A stretch of 64,000 bases of DNA from CAVVTR01 sp963751245 (GCA_963751245.1 CAVVTR010000007.1:186001-250000); one strand, 5' to 3'. Shown: positions 35,503 to 44,066, counted from the stretch's first letter. The notes: generated from the sequence alone by a model not told the origin. Numbers and translations are program-made.

Positions 35503-35514
35503 AATGGCACCCGC

Positions 35515-36330
35515 ATGATAGCGCGCCGCGACCATACGGTCCGCATCGTCGCCCGCGAGGATCTCTCCCCCACCTGCTTCCGCCTGGAGCTCGACACCGA
35601 CGAGGTGCTGGAGGCAGTCCCGGGCCAGTTCGGCATGCTGGCCTGCGGCGTGGGGCTCGAGCCTCTGCTGCGGCGCGCCTTCTCCCTCGCCGGGGTGACG
35701 CCCCGGCCTGCCGGGGCCCGGGTCGAGGTGATGATCAAGGAAGTGGGGCGGGGAACAGGCGCGCTGCGGCGGCTGCCGGTGGGCACCTCCCTGCGCCTGA
35801 TGGCGCCGCTGGGCAACGGGTTCACCCTGGACGCCGGCGCCGGCGGCGCGCTGGCCCTGGTCGCGGGGGGCATCGGGCTGCCGCCGGTGCTGTTCGCCGC
35901 GGAGGTCCTCGCCGCCCGGGGGGTGGCGTTCGACCTCTACCTGGGGGCCGGCGCCGCCGCCGAGCTCATCGCCGTCGAGCGCTGCGCCCGCGCCGCCGCC
36001 GCGGTGGGCGGCGAGCTCGTGCTCACCACCGACGACGGCAGCGCCCACGAGGCGGGGTTCGTCACCACGGCGCTGGAGCGCCGGCTGGCGGCCGGACGGC
36101 GCTACCGCCGGGCGCTGGGGTGCGGGCCCAACCCCATGCTGGAGGCGCTCGGACGCGTCGCCGCCCGCGCCGGACTGGACGCCGAGGTCTCCCTGGAGGA
36201 GCCGATGGGCTGCGGCGTCGGCGTCTGCCTCGGCTGCGTGGTGGAGCTGGCCGACGGATCCCTGGTGCCCAGCTGCAAGCACGGTCCGGTGTTCGCCACC
36301 ACGGCGCTGCACGAGAGGTGGTCGAAGTGA
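35515..36330 (+). CDS. pyrK: Dihydroorotate dehydrogenase electron transfer subunit PyrK
   Basis: This 271-residue FAD/[2Fe-2S] protein passes electrons from dihydroorotate dehydrogenase to NAD+. It has a ferredoxin-reductase-like FAD domain (RRAFSLAG), an NAD domain (LALVAGGIGLPPVLFAA; LGCGPNPML) and a C-terminal cluster with CGVGVCLGC and a fourth Cys in VPSCKHGPVF. The ATG at 35515 is 12 bp from a divergent start. It heads the operon pyrK-pyrD-pyrF. Confidence 0.93.
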   Translation: MIARRDHTVRIVAREDLSPTCFRLELDTDEVLEAVPGQFGMLACGVGLEPLLRRAFSLAGVTPRPAGARVEVMIKEVGRGTGALRRLPVGTSLRLMAPLGNGFTLDAGAGGALALVAGGIGLPPVLFAAEVLAARGVAFDLYLGAGAAAELIAVERCARAAAAVGGELVLTTDDGSAHEAGFVTTALERRLAAGRRYRRALGCGPNPMLEALGRVAARAGLDAEVSLEEPMGCGVGVCLGCVVELADGSLVPSCKHGPVFATTALHERWSK

Positions 36331-37247
36331 GCGTGCGCCTGGGCACCCGCGTCGGCGCCCTCGCCCTGGCCAACCCGGTCATGGCGGCCTCGGGCACCTA
36401 CGGCTACGGCCTCGACCTCCTCGACTTCTGCCCGCCGGAGCGGCTCGGCGCCTTCGTGAGCAAGGGGCTGTCCCCCCTGCCCCGGCGGGGCAACCCGACG
36501 CCGCGCATCGTGGAGACCGCGGCGGGGATGATCAACGCCATCGGGTTGCAGAACATCGGGGTGGAGGCGTTCTGCCGCGACGCCATGCCGGTGCTGCGCG
36601 AGCGCGGCGCGGTGGTGGCCGTGAACGTGTTCGGCGAGCGCATGGAGGCGTACGAGGAGGTCATCCGCCGCTGCGAGTCCGAGGAGGGCGTCGCCGCCTA
36701 CGAGCTCAACGTCTCCTGCCCCAACGTGAAGGCGGGGGGGATGGAGTTCGGCCACGACCCGCGCCAGCTCGCCACCCTCACCGCCCGCTGCCGGGCGCTG
36801 ACCTCGAGGCCGCTGTGGGTCAAGCTCTCCCCCAACGCGCCGGACGTGGCGGGCACCGCGCGCGCCGCCGTCGAGGCCGGCGCCGACGCGTTGAGCCTGA
36901 TCAACACGCTGCGCGCCATGGCGGTGGACGCGGTGGTGCGGCGGCCGGTTCTGGCCACCGGGTTCGGCGGGCTCTCGGGCCCGGCCATCAAGCCCATCGC
37001 GCTCCGCATGGTGTGGGAGGTGCACCGGGCGTTGCCCGGGGTGCCCCTGATCGGCATCGGGGGCATCGCCTCGGGGCGGGACGCGGCGGAGTTCATGCTG
37101 GCGGGCGCCAGCGCCGTGCAGGTGGGAACCGCCATCTTCCGCGACCCCTCCGCGCCGCTGCGCATCGTGGACGAGCTCGCCGCCTTCTGCGCGGAGCAGG
37201 GGGTCGCGGACGTCACGGAGCTGATCGGGGGGCTGCGATGGGGCTGA
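36327..37247 (+). CDS. pyrD: Dihydroorotate dehydrogenase, class 1B (PyrD)
   Basis: This 306-residue FMN TIM-barrel enzyme catalyses the fourth step of pyrimidine synthesis. LANPVMAASGTYGYG, FVSKGLSP, ELNVSCPNVK with the catalytic Cys, VKLSPN and GIGGIASGRDAAEFMLAGA are conserved. The adjacent pyrK makes it the NAD-dependent 1B type. GTG 36327 overlaps the pyrK stop. Confidence 0.95.
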   Translation: MSVRLGTRVGALALANPVMAASGTYGYGLDLLDFCPPERLGAFVSKGLSPLPRRGNPTPRIVETAAGMINAIGLQNIGVEAFCRDAMPVLRERGAVVAVNVFGERMEAYEEVIRRCESEEGVAAYELNVSCPNVKAGGMEFGHDPRQLATLTARCRALTSRPLWVKLSPNAPDVAGTARAAVEAGADALSLINTLRAMAVDAVVRRPVLATGFGGLSGPAIKPIALRMVWEVHRALPGVPLIGIGGIASGRDAAEFMLAGASAVQVGTAIFRDPSAPLRIVDELAAFCAEQGVADVTELIGGLRWG

Positions 37248-37960
37248 CGAGGGAGCAGGCGGTGGCGCGGCTGGTGGTGGCGCTGGACGCCTCCGACGAG
37301 GGGGCGATCCTGGGCCTGGCGCGCCTTCTGCGCGGCCGGGTGGGCATGATGAAGGTCGGCCTGGAGGCGTTCACCACCGCGGGCCCGCGCCTGGTCGCGG
37401 CCCTGCGCGACGAGGGCATGCCGGTGTTTTTGGACCTCAAGCTGCACGACATCCCCAACACCGTGGAGCGGGCGGCGGCCAACTGCGCCCGTCTGGGGGT
37501 CTCCCTGCTGACGGTGCACGCCGCCGGCGGGCCCGCGATGCTCGAGGCGGCGGTGGCAGGAGCGCGGGCCGGCGCCGGGACGGGAGCAACCCCGCGGGTG
37601 CTCGCGGTCACCGTGCTGACCAGCCTGGACGACGGCACCCTGGCGGCCCTGGGCATGCCCGGCGGGGCGGGGGAGCGGGTGTCCTCGTGGGCGGCGCTGG
37701 CGCAGAGCGCCGGCTGCGACGGGGTGGTGTGCTCGCCGCGGGAGGCCGCCCGGCTGCGCCGCGAGCGCGGGGAAGGCTTCGTCCTGCTCACCCCGGGCAT
37801 CCGCCCCGCGGGGGGCGCGGTGGGGGACCAGCGGCGGGTGGCGGCGCCGCGGGACGCCGTCGAGGCGGGCTCGGACTACCTGGTCATCGGGCGTCCCATC
37901 ACGGCCGTGCCCGACCCGGCGTCGGCGGCGGACGCCATCGTCGCCGAGATGTGCGGCTGA
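37238..37960 (+). CDS. pyrF: Orotidine 5'-phosphate decarboxylase
   Basis: This 240-residue enzyme converts OMP to UMP. The catalytic array DLKLHDIPNT, VALDASDEG at the N-terminus, LTVHAAGG and LLTPGIRPAGG, ending SDYLVIGRPITA, are intact. The ATG at 37238 overlaps the pyrD end by 10 bp. Confidence 0.95.
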   Translation: MGLTREQAVARLVVALDASDEGAILGLARLLRGRVGMMKVGLEAFTTAGPRLVAALRDEGMPVFLDLKLHDIPNTVERAAANCARLGVSLLTVHAAGGPAMLEAAVAGARAGAGTGATPRVLAVTVLTSLDDGTLAALGMPGGAGERVSSWAALAQSAGCDGVVCSPREAARLRRERGEGFVLLTPGIRPAGGAVGDQRRVAAPRDAVEAGSDYLVIGRPITAVPDPASAADAIVAEMCG

Positions 37961-37971
37961 GACGACGTATC

Positions 37972-38000
37972 TTTACACGGAACGGGAACCCTGGTAAGAA
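37972..38000 (+). promoter_or_regulatory. Promoter of the peroxiredoxin gene
   Basis: TTTACA (37972-37977), a 17-bp spacer and TAAGAA (37995-38000) lie in the gap after pyrF, about 80 bp before the GTG of the peroxiredoxin. No oxidative-stress operator could be recognised. Confidence 0.45.
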
Positions 38001-38079
38001 GGCTCCTCCAGACCGGAGGCCGCGCCCGGATCCGGGCCGGTGTCCGACACCTTCGACGCGAACGAGAGGAGATCGACCC

Positions 38080-38646
38080 GTGAGCCTGGCAGGAAGACCT
38101 GCACCCGACTTCACCCTGGAAGGCTCCTTCGCCGGAGAGCTCACCACCGTCTCCCTGTCCGAGATGAGGGGCAGATGGGTGGTCCTGCTCTTCTACCCGC
38201 TCGACTTCACGTTCGTGTGCTCCACCGAGGTCCTCGCCTTCTCGGAGGACGCGAGCCTGTTCCGCGCCCGCAACTGCGAGGTCTTCGGCGTCAGCGTCGA
38301 CTCCAGGGTCACCGACGTGGCGTGGGTGGGGACCGACAAGGCCCGGGGCGGGCTGGGCGGCAGATTGAACATCCCGCTGCTCGCCGACATCACCAAGTCC
38401 ACCGCCCGCGACTCCGGCGTGGCGCTGCGCGGTCTGTTCCTCATCAATCCCGAGGGCGTGGTCGTGCACGAGACCACCAACTTCCTTCCCGTGGGCCGCT
38501 CCTCCAAGGAGGCGCTGCGCATGCTCGAGGCGTTCCAGCTCGTGAGCGAGCACGGCGACCAGGTGTGCCCGGCGAACTGGGACGAGGGCGGGGGGACCAT
38601 GGCGGCGACCCCCGCAGGCATGGCCTCCTTCCTGGCCGCCCGCTGA
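38080..38646 (+). CDS. Peroxiredoxin, typical 2-Cys (AhpC/Prx type)
   Basis: This 188-residue thiol peroxidase has the peroxidatic cysteine in DFTFVCSTEV with its preceding FYPLDF, and the resolving cysteine in DQVCPANW. It reduces H2O2 and organic peroxides, recycled by thioredoxin or AhpF-like partners. A thioredoxin reductase lies two genes downstream. GTG 38080 follows GAGAGGA. Confidence 0.94.
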   Translation: MSLAGRPAPDFTLEGSFAGELTTVSLSEMRGRWVVLLFYPLDFTFVCSTEVLAFSEDASLFRARNCEVFGVSVDSRVTDVAWVGTDKARGGLGGRLNIPLLADITKSTARDSGVALRGLFLINPEGVVVHETTNFLPVGRSSKEALRMLEAFQLVSEHGDQVCPANWDEGGGTMAATPAGMASFLAAR

Positions 38647-38657
38647 TCCGGAGCCGC

Positions 38658-39488
38658 GTGGCCGCGTACCCCTGCGACACCCACACCCACACCGCCCGGT
38701 GCGGTCACGCCGGCGGTGCCGACGAGGCGTACGTGGAGGCGGCGATGGCGGCGGGTCTCGGCGCCATCGCCGTCACCGACCACCTGCCGTTCTACTGGCT
38801 CCCTCCGGAGGCGCACGACCCGCGCCTGGCGATGGCCGCCGACGAGGTGCCCCGCTACGTGGACGCGGTGCTCGCGCTCAAGGAGCGCTGGGCCGGGCGG
38901 GTGGAGGTGCTGCTGGGCTGCGAGGCCGACTTCGTCCCCGGGGCCGAGGAGGCGCTGGGACGGCTGCTGGAGGCGTACCCTTTCGACGTGGTGCTGGGCT
39001 CGGTGCACTGGATGGACGGCTGGTGGGTGGACGCGCCGTCCTCCCGGGCGCGCTACGCCGCGGGCCAGGGGGAGGTCGACCGCATCTGGGCGCGGTACGC
39101 CGAGCTGGTGATGGCGGAGGCGGCGTCGGACCTGTTCGACGTCCTCTCCCACCTGGACCTGCCCAAGAAGTTCGGCTTCCGCGCCTCCCGCCCCTTCGCC
39201 GGGCGTCAGGCCGAGGTGGTGGCCGCGGTGGCGGCATCGGGGTGCGCGGTGGAGCTGTCCTCCGCGGGTCGGCGCAAGCCGGTGGGCGAAGACTACCCCT
39301 CGCCGGACCTCCTGGGCGCCCTCGCCGCGGCGGGGGTGCCGTTCGTGCTCTCCTCCGACGCCCACGCGCCGGCGGAGGTGGCGTTCGGCTTCGACGGCCT
39401 CGCCGCCACGCTGCGCGGGGCCGGGGTCGACGCCGTGCAGGTGTTCCGGCGGCGCCGGCCCCACGCCGTCGCGCTGCCGGCCGTTTGA
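38658..39488 (+). CDS. PHP-domain phosphatase, histidinol-phosphatase (HisK)-like
   Basis: This 276-residue polymerase-and-histidinol-phosphatase domain protein shows its trinuclear metal ligands: CDTHTHTARCGHA, TDHLPFYW, GCEADFVPG, GSVHWMDGWW, LSHLDLPKK and SSDAHAPAEVAFGF. The pattern matches HisK-type histidinol-phosphatases. No other his gene is nearby, so a different phosphoester is possible. GTG 38658 is the likely start. Confidence 0.85.
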   Translation: MAAYPCDTHTHTARCGHAGGADEAYVEAAMAAGLGAIAVTDHLPFYWLPPEAHDPRLAMAADEVPRYVDAVLALKERWAGRVEVLLGCEADFVPGAEEALGRLLEAYPFDVVLGSVHWMDGWWVDAPSSRARYAAGQGEVDRIWARYAELVMAEAASDLFDVLSHLDLPKKFGFRASRPFAGRQAEVVAAVAASGCAVELSSAGRRKPVGEDYPSPDLLGALAAAGVPFVLSSDAHAPAEVAFGFDGLAATLRGAGVDAVQVFRRRRPHAVALPAV

Positions 39489-39559
39489 TAGAATCCCCAT
39501 GTCCCGGCTTGGGTTGCCCCCGTGACTTCCGGGACCTCAGCGAGCAGAAGGGACGACGA

Positions 39560-40501
39560 ATGGACACCACCCACTATCGCGTGATCATCCTCGGGTCGGG
39601 GCCGGCCGGGCTCACCGCGGCGCTGTACGCGGCCCGCGCCGAGCTGGCCCCGCTGGTCGTCGACGGCATGCAGCCCGGCGGGCAGCTCACCATCACCACC
39701 GAGGTGGAGAACTACCCGGGCTTCCCCCAGGGTGTGCTGGGCCCCGAGCTCATGAACCTCATGCGGACGCAGGCCGAGCGCTTCGGCACCACCACGCTGT
39801 TCGACCAGGCCTCGGCGGTGGACGCGTCCCGCCGGCCGTTCACGGTGACCACCGACGAGCACGGGGCCGTCACCGCCGATGCCCTCGTCGTGGCCACCGG
39901 CGCCTCGGCCCGGCTGCTGGGGCTCCCCGCCGAGAAGGCGCTCATGGGCTACGGCGTGTCGGCGTGCGCCACCTGCGACGGGTTCTTCTTCAAGGACAAG
40001 GAGATCGTCGTGGTGGGCGGGGGCGACACCGCGATGGAGGAGGCGCTGTTCCTCACCCGTTTTGCCGCGAAGGTCACGGTGGTCCACCGCCGCGACGAGC
40101 TGCGCGCCTCGAAGATCATGCAGGAGCGCGCGATGGCCAGCGGGAAGATCGGCTTCGAGTGGAACTCGGTGGTGTCGGACGTCAAGGGCACCAGGGAGGG
40201 CGGCGTCGAGGCCGTCGTGCTCCGCGACACCCGCAGCGGGGAGGAGAGGCCCTTCGCCACCCAGGGGGTGTTCCTGGCCATCGGCCACAAGCCCAACAGC
40301 GAGCTGTTCAAGGGCCTCCTCGAGCTGGACGCCAACGGCTACATCATCACGCGGCCGGACTCGACGAGGACGTCGGTGGAGGGTATCTTCGCCTGCGGCG
40401 ACGTGCAGGATCACGTGTACCGCCAGGCCGTCACCGCCGCCGGGAGCGGCTGCATGGCGGCCATCGAAGTGGAGCGCTGGCTGGCCGAGCACGGCCAGTG
40501 A
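39560..40501 (+). CDS. trxB: Thioredoxin reductase
   Basis: This 313-residue NADPH-dependent FAD flavoprotein has the FAD motif GSGPAGLTAALYAARAEL, MQPGGQLTITTEVENYPGF, the redox disulfide CATC in SACATCDGFF, the NADPH motif GGGDTAMEEA and the C-terminal GIFACGDVQD. It supplies reducing power to thioredoxin (a trx gene is at 56.4 kb) and probably to the peroxiredoxin upstream. Confidence 0.95.
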   Translation: MDTTHYRVIILGSGPAGLTAALYAARAELAPLVVDGMQPGGQLTITTEVENYPGFPQGVLGPELMNLMRTQAERFGTTTLFDQASAVDASRRPFTVTTDEHGAVTADALVVATGASARLLGLPAEKALMGYGVSACATCDGFFFKDKEIVVVGGGDTAMEEALFLTRFAAKVTVVHRRDELRASKIMQERAMASGKIGFEWNSVVSDVKGTREGGVEAVVLRDTRSGEERPFATQGVFLAIGHKPNSELFKGLLELDANGYIITRPDSTRTSVEGIFACGDVQDHVYRQAVTAAGSGCMAAIEVERWLAEHGQ

Positions 40502-40512
40502 AACAGAGGAAT

Positions 40513-40529
40513 AGGGCCTGAGGGGCCCT
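40513..40529 (+). terminator. Weak hairpin after trxB
   Basis: AGGGCC (40513-40518) and GGCCCT (40524-40529) form a 6-bp stem with a 5-nt loop, followed by GGTTTG. It may end the trxB transcript or only attenuate it before the IscA-like gene. Confidence 0.35.
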
Positions 40530-40573
40530 GGTTTGAAGTCAATGGCCTTTACTGGCCGGAGGAGGTCGTACCC

Positions 40574-40900
40574 ATGATGACGTTGACCGAGAAGGCAGTC
40601 GAGAAGGTCCGCTTCTACGCGGGCGAGATGCCCGAGGCGGAGGGCAAGAGCCTGCGCATCTTCGTGCAGGGGGGCGGCTGCTCCGGTTTTCAGTACGGTT
40701 TCACCTTCGACGAACAGCAGGACGGGGACACGGTGGTCCAGGCCGACGGCGTCAGCGTGCTCGTCGACCCCATGTCGGCGCCCTACCTCGCCGGTGCCAC
40801 GGTGGACTTCGTCGAGGATCTGCGCGGCTCGGGGTTCGTGGTGGACAACCCCAACGCGGTGCGCTCGTGCGGCTGCGGCCACTCGTTCTCAACGGAGTGA
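40574..40900 (+). CDS. A-type iron-sulfur carrier protein (IscA/ErpA/HesB family)
   Basis: This 108-residue Fe-S carrier has the three conserved cysteines, in VQGGGCSGFQYGF and SCGCGHSF. The fold opens with TLTEKAVEKVRFY. It delivers clusters to apo-proteins; ErpA, IscA and SufA cannot be separated by eye. GGAGG lies 8 bp before the start. The first two codons are both ATG. Confidence 0.92.
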   Translation: MMTLTEKAVEKVRFYAGEMPEAEGKSLRIFVQGGGCSGFQYGFTFDEQQDGDTVVQADGVSVLVDPMSAPYLAGATVDFVEDLRGSGFVVDNPNAVRSCGCGHSFSTE

Positions 40901-40928
40901 GCGGGGCCGGCGGGGAAGGGGCGTAGAC

Positions 40929-41678
40929 GTGGCGTTCATGCGTTCGGCGGACGGCCGCAGGCGCACCATCGTGCGCCTGGGACACCCGGTGCTCCGGCAG
41001 CGCGCCGAGGAGGTGCCGGCGGCGCGGTTCGGCACCCGGTTTCTGCGCGACCTGGGGCGCGACCTCGTGCGCACCATGTACGAGGACAACGGGGTGGGGC
41101 TCGCCGCGCCGCAGATCGCGGTCTCCCTGAGGGTGTTCGCCTACTACCTGCCCCGCGAGGGCGCCGTCGAGGAGATCCCGCCGCGGGTCCTGGTCAACCC
41201 GGTGCTGACCCTGGAAGGGGAGGCCACGGAGCTGGGCTGGGAGGGGTGCCTGTCGGTGCCGGGCCTGCGCGGTATCGTGCCCCGGCACGCCAGGATCGCG
41301 GTGTCGGCCGTGGATGTGGACGGCCAGGCCGTGACGTTCGAGGCCGAGGGGTTCCACGCCCGCGTCATCCAGCACGAGTTCGACCACCTGGATGGCATCA
41401 TGTTCGTGGACCGGATGACCGACCTGTCCTCGCTCGCCTACGAGGAGGAGCTCGACCGCTACGCCGACGAGCACGAGGTGTCGGTGGAGGTGCGAGGCCC
41501 GTCCCGGCCCGGTGAATCGAGAGGCCCGGGGGCGACCCCCGGGCCTCGGTGCGTCAGGAGGCACTCCCCCTTTCCTACATGTGGACCCCGCCTTCCGGGG
41601 CGTCGCCGGGGGAGCGGACCTCGAAGCGGATCCGGCCCTCGTCCCGGTCCGCCCTTCCGTGCCGCTCGGGGACGGTGA
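40929..41678 (+). CDS. def: Peptide deformylase with abnormal C-terminal extension
   Basis: This metalloenzyme removes the formyl group from nascent N-termini. The three motifs are present: GVGLAAPQ, EGCLSVPG and HEFDHLDG (metal ligands). The fold ends near LAYEEELDRYADEHEVSVEV, about 185 residues in. The open frame then continues for about 63 Arg/Gly/Pro-rich residues, through a 12-bp hairpin (41521-41547) and over 100 bp antisense to the next gene. A TGA in the +1 frame sits just before the hairpin, so a lost stop or a one-base error is suspected. GTG 40929 is used; ATG 40938 is the alternative. Confidence 0.9.
   Translation: MAFMRSADGRRRTIVRLGHPVLRQRAEEVPAARFGTRFLRDLGRDLVRTMYEDNGVGLAAPQIAVSLRVFAYYLPREGAVEEIPPRVLVNPVLTLEGEATELGWEGCLSVPGLRGIVPRHARIAVSAVDVDGQAVTFEAEGFHARVIQHEFDHLDGIMFVDRMTDLSSLAYEEELDRYADEHEVSVEVRGPSRPGESRGPGATPGPRCVRRHSPFPTCGPRLPGRRRGSGPRSGSGPRPGPPFRAARGR
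41521..41547. terminator. Strong bidirectional hairpin between def and the PDZ gene
   Basis: GAGGCCCGGGGG pairs perfectly with CCCCCGGGCCTC across a CGA loop, a 12-bp stem. It lies between convergent genes and should terminate both. The def frame as sequenced reads straight through it. Confidence 0.7.
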
Positions 41679-42780
41679 CCGAAAGCGACATCCGCTTGTG
41701 GTCGCGCATGATCTCGAGCTTCACCGTCTCCCCCGGCTCGTAGGTGCGCAGGATGCGCAGCGCCTGGGTGGGCGTCTCGGGCTCGCGGTCGCCGATGCGC
41801 AGGATGACGTCGCCGCCGGCGAGCTTCAACGAGGTGTCGCGGGGCGGGTGGACGACGAGGAGCCCCGTGTCCGTCCCGAAGTAGCGTCCCAGCCCCTTGT
41901 CCACGGTCACCAGCTCCATGTCGGCCCACGGTCCCGTCAGGCCGTACAGCTCCCGGAGCTCCAGGTGCTTCAGCCGGGCCACATCCGGCACCTCGGGGAT
42001 GTCGGGAATCTCCGGAATCTCGGGAACCTCCGGGGCGATGCGGATGATGTCCACGTCGGGAAGGTCCGGGGGGGCGGCGAAGGCCAGGGCATCGAGGCGT
42101 CGCGCCTTGATGTGAAGCGACAGCACCTCCTTGCCCCGGCGCACGGTGACCTGGACCTCCTGGCCGTCCTCGAGGTGCCGGGTGAGCTCGAGCAGCCGCT
42201 CGGCGGGGGCCGACGTGTCCTCGTCCCCCTTGGCACCGCCCGTGACGAGGGGGTGGCCGTCAACGCTCACGATGATGTCCCCGGCGTGCACGCCGGCCTC
42301 CTCGGCGGGACCTCCGGGAGTCACCGCCTCGACGAGGGCGCCGACCGCGTCGGTCTTCTCGTCGGGACGGACCTGGAGGACGAGGCCCAGACGGGCGCGC
42401 TCGCTGACCCACACGAAGCGGCGGCCGGCGTGGCCGGGCAGCTTCTCGACCTGGACCTCCTCCATTTTCTGTCTGGCGAGCTCGCGGGAGATGCGCTGGA
42501 GCTCGCGCTGCGCCTCCCGGCGCTGCCGCTCCGCCACCCGCATCTCCTGGCGGGCCTTCTCGAGCTCCTTGCGCAGGGCCTGCTCCTGCTCCTTCCGGCG
42601 GGCCCCCTCCTCCTGACGGGCCTTCTCCTCGGCCTCGCGGGAGGCCGGGCGCGGTGCGGTGGCGGCGGGAGCGGCGCCGGCGGCAGGGGCGGCGGGAACG
42701 GGAGTGGACGGGGGTTCGGCCACCGCCGCCGAAACCGGGGCGGCGAGAGCGAGGCAAAGGGCGGCGACGATGGTTCGCAT
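41575..42780 (-). CDS. Secreted PDZ-domain protein
   Basis: This 401-residue protein begins with a signal peptide (MRTIVAALCLALAAPVSA), then an Ala/Pro linker and a charged coiled coil of about 60 residues (EKARQEEGARRKEQEQALRK). Two PDZ-like domains follow (about 125-230, with GPAEEAGVHAGDIIVSVDG; and about 300-370, with LKLAGGDVILRIGD), separated by a proline repeat (VPEIPEIPDIPEVPDV). No protease triad is visible. It lies 27 bp behind the anti-sigma gene on the same strand, suggesting an envelope-stress or signal-input role. Confidence 0.75.
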   Translation of the reverse strand: MRTIVAALCLALAAPVSAAVAEPPSTPVPAAPAAGAAPAATAPRPASREAEEKARQEEGARRKEQEQALRKELEKARQEMRVAERQRREAQRELQRISRELARQKMEEVQVEKLPGHAGRRFVWVSERARLGLVLQVRPDEKTDAVGALVEAVTPGGPAEEAGVHAGDIIVSVDGHPLVTGGAKGDEDTSAPAERLLELTRHLEDGQEVQVTVRRGKEVLSLHIKARRLDALAFAAPPDLPDVDIIRIAPEVPEIPEIPDIPEVPDVARLKHLELRELYGLTGPWADMELVTVDKGLGRYFGTDTGLLVVHPPRDTSLKLAGGDVILRIGDREPETPTQALRILRTYEPGETVKLEIMRDHKRMSLSVTVPERHGRADRDEGRIRFEVRSPGDAPEGGVHM

Positions 42781-42807
42781 GGACGATCTCCTTTCGAAGT
42801 CGGCGGA

Positions 42808-43401
42808 TCACAGCCCGATGTAGCTGGCCGGGTGGACCTGGGCGTCGTTGAGGGCGCCCAGCAGCGCCACCCGCTGCTGCCACAGGGGTACGACCTCGGA
42901 CGCCGGCGCCCGCCGCTCGGCGGCTCCGGCGATGTGCGCGTCCACCACGGCGATGTGGTCCTCCAGGGTGGCGATGAGGCTGGCCGTACGGCCGTCGAGC
43001 GCCCGTCCGGGCCGGTCGGCGATCCGCAGGGCCTGCTCCAGGGTGCGGGACTCGCGGAGGAGGGAGGCCAGCTCCTGCGGCGCTCCGGCTTCGGCCGGGG
43101 CGGGCGCCGGCGGAGCCGGAGCGTACTGGCGGACGGCCACGGTGAGCAGCAGGCACGCCGCCGCCGCCACCGCGCCCATCGCGGCCCAGCGCGCCCGCCG
43201 GCGGCCGCCGAGGCGGGCCCGCGCGGCGGGCCACAGGTCGCGGGAGGGCGCCTCGCCGGGCAGCGCCCGCAGCTCGGCACGCAACGCCTCCAGCCGCGCC
43301 ACCTCCCGACGGCACTCCGTGCAGGCGGCCACGTGGGCCGCCGTGGCGGCGTCGGCCTCGCCGTCCCTCACCGCGAGCAGCGCCTCGATCCCGGGGTGCA
43401 T
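42808..43401 (-). CDS. Anti-sigma factor with zf-HC2 zinc-binding motif
   Basis: This 197-residue protein has an N-terminal zinc-binding anti-sigma motif HVAACTECRREV (H-x3-C-x2-C), a single membrane span (about 83-100, AAAACLLLTVAV) and an extracytoplasmic helical domain of about 95 residues. Such proteins hold an ECF sigma factor at the membrane. Its ATG shares one base with the sigma gene stop (TGATG). Confidence 0.85.
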   Translation of the reverse strand: MHPGIEALLAVRDGEADAATAAHVAACTECRREVARLEALRAELRALPGEAPSRDLWPAARARLGGRRRARWAAMGAVAAAACLLLTVAVRQYAPAPPAPAPAEAGAPQELASLLRESRTLEQALRIADRPGRALDGRTASLIATLEDHIAVVDAHIAGAAERRAPASEVVPLWQQRVALLGALNDAQVHPASYIGL

Positions 43402-44066
43402 CACGCCTCCCTCCGGCCGGCAGCGAGCCAGTCGCGCAGCCGGGTGTGGGCGCGGGCGAGCTGCGACTTGGAGAAGCTCGCGCTGCAGGAGAACGCCGCG
43501 CCGATCTCCTCGTGGGTGTAGCCCTCGACGTCGTGCAGCCACACCACCGCCCGCGCCGTCGCCGACAGTCGCGCCAGGGCGACCTCCAGGTCGAGGCGGT
43601 GGCACACCGCGTCGTCGGCTCCGCCCCGGGCCGCGGCTCGGTCCACCAGGTCGGCGGGGTCCACCGCGTCCTCTGGCGTCCGGCGCCGCTTGCGCAGCCG
43701 CATCAGCGCCTTGCTCGCCGCGATGCGCTTCACCCAGGCCACGAACGGCCCGTCGCCGCGGAACCGTCCCACGCTTCGCACCACCTCGAGGAAGGTTTCC
43801 TGCACGACATCCTCGGCCTCGTCGACGCCGCCGCACAGCCTGCGCGCGAGGCGGAACGCCGGGGCCTCGACGGCGCGGAACAGCGTCTCGAGAGCGGCCG
43901 CCTCGCCGCGGCGGGCGCGGGCGAGGAGCAGGTCGTCGGTGAGCACGGGAGCGGCCTCCATGTTCATGATCAGCGATGCCGGGGCCTGGGAAAAGGTCGC
44001 ACCCCCGACGGTCCATCCTCCCGGGGACGTCGGCGCGGCGGCGAGGGTGGGGGTCGCGGCTTCCAT
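43401..44066 (-). CDS. RNA polymerase ECF sigma factor
   Basis: This sigma-70 family ECF factor has region 2 (ALETLFRAVEAPAFRLARRL...DEAEDVVQETFLEVVRSV) and region 4 (LARLSATARAVVWLHDVEGY, THEEIGAAFSCSASFSKSQL). It directs transcription of a stress regulon and usually autoregulates. ATG 44066, behind GAGGGG, gives 221 residues with a non-conserved N-terminal segment; ATG 43967 would give a more typical 188. The paired anti-sigma follows. Confidence 0.88.
   Translation of the reverse strand: MEAATPTLAAAPTSPGGWTVGGATFSQAPASLIMNMEAAPVLTDDLLLARARRGEAAALETLFRAVEAPAFRLARRLCGGVDEAEDVVQETFLEVVRSVGRFRGDGPFVAWVKRIAASKALMRLRKRRRTPEDAVDPADLVDRAAARGGADDAVCHRLDLEVALARLSATARAVVWLHDVEGYTHEEIGAAFSCSASFSKSQLARAHTRLRDWLAAGRREA

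Noticed and set aside
34120..35514. Long N-terminal extension of PyrK into the phosphatase-like gene
   Set aside because: The upstream part is a low-complexity antisense frame; family length and ATG 35515 fit a 271-residue PyrK.
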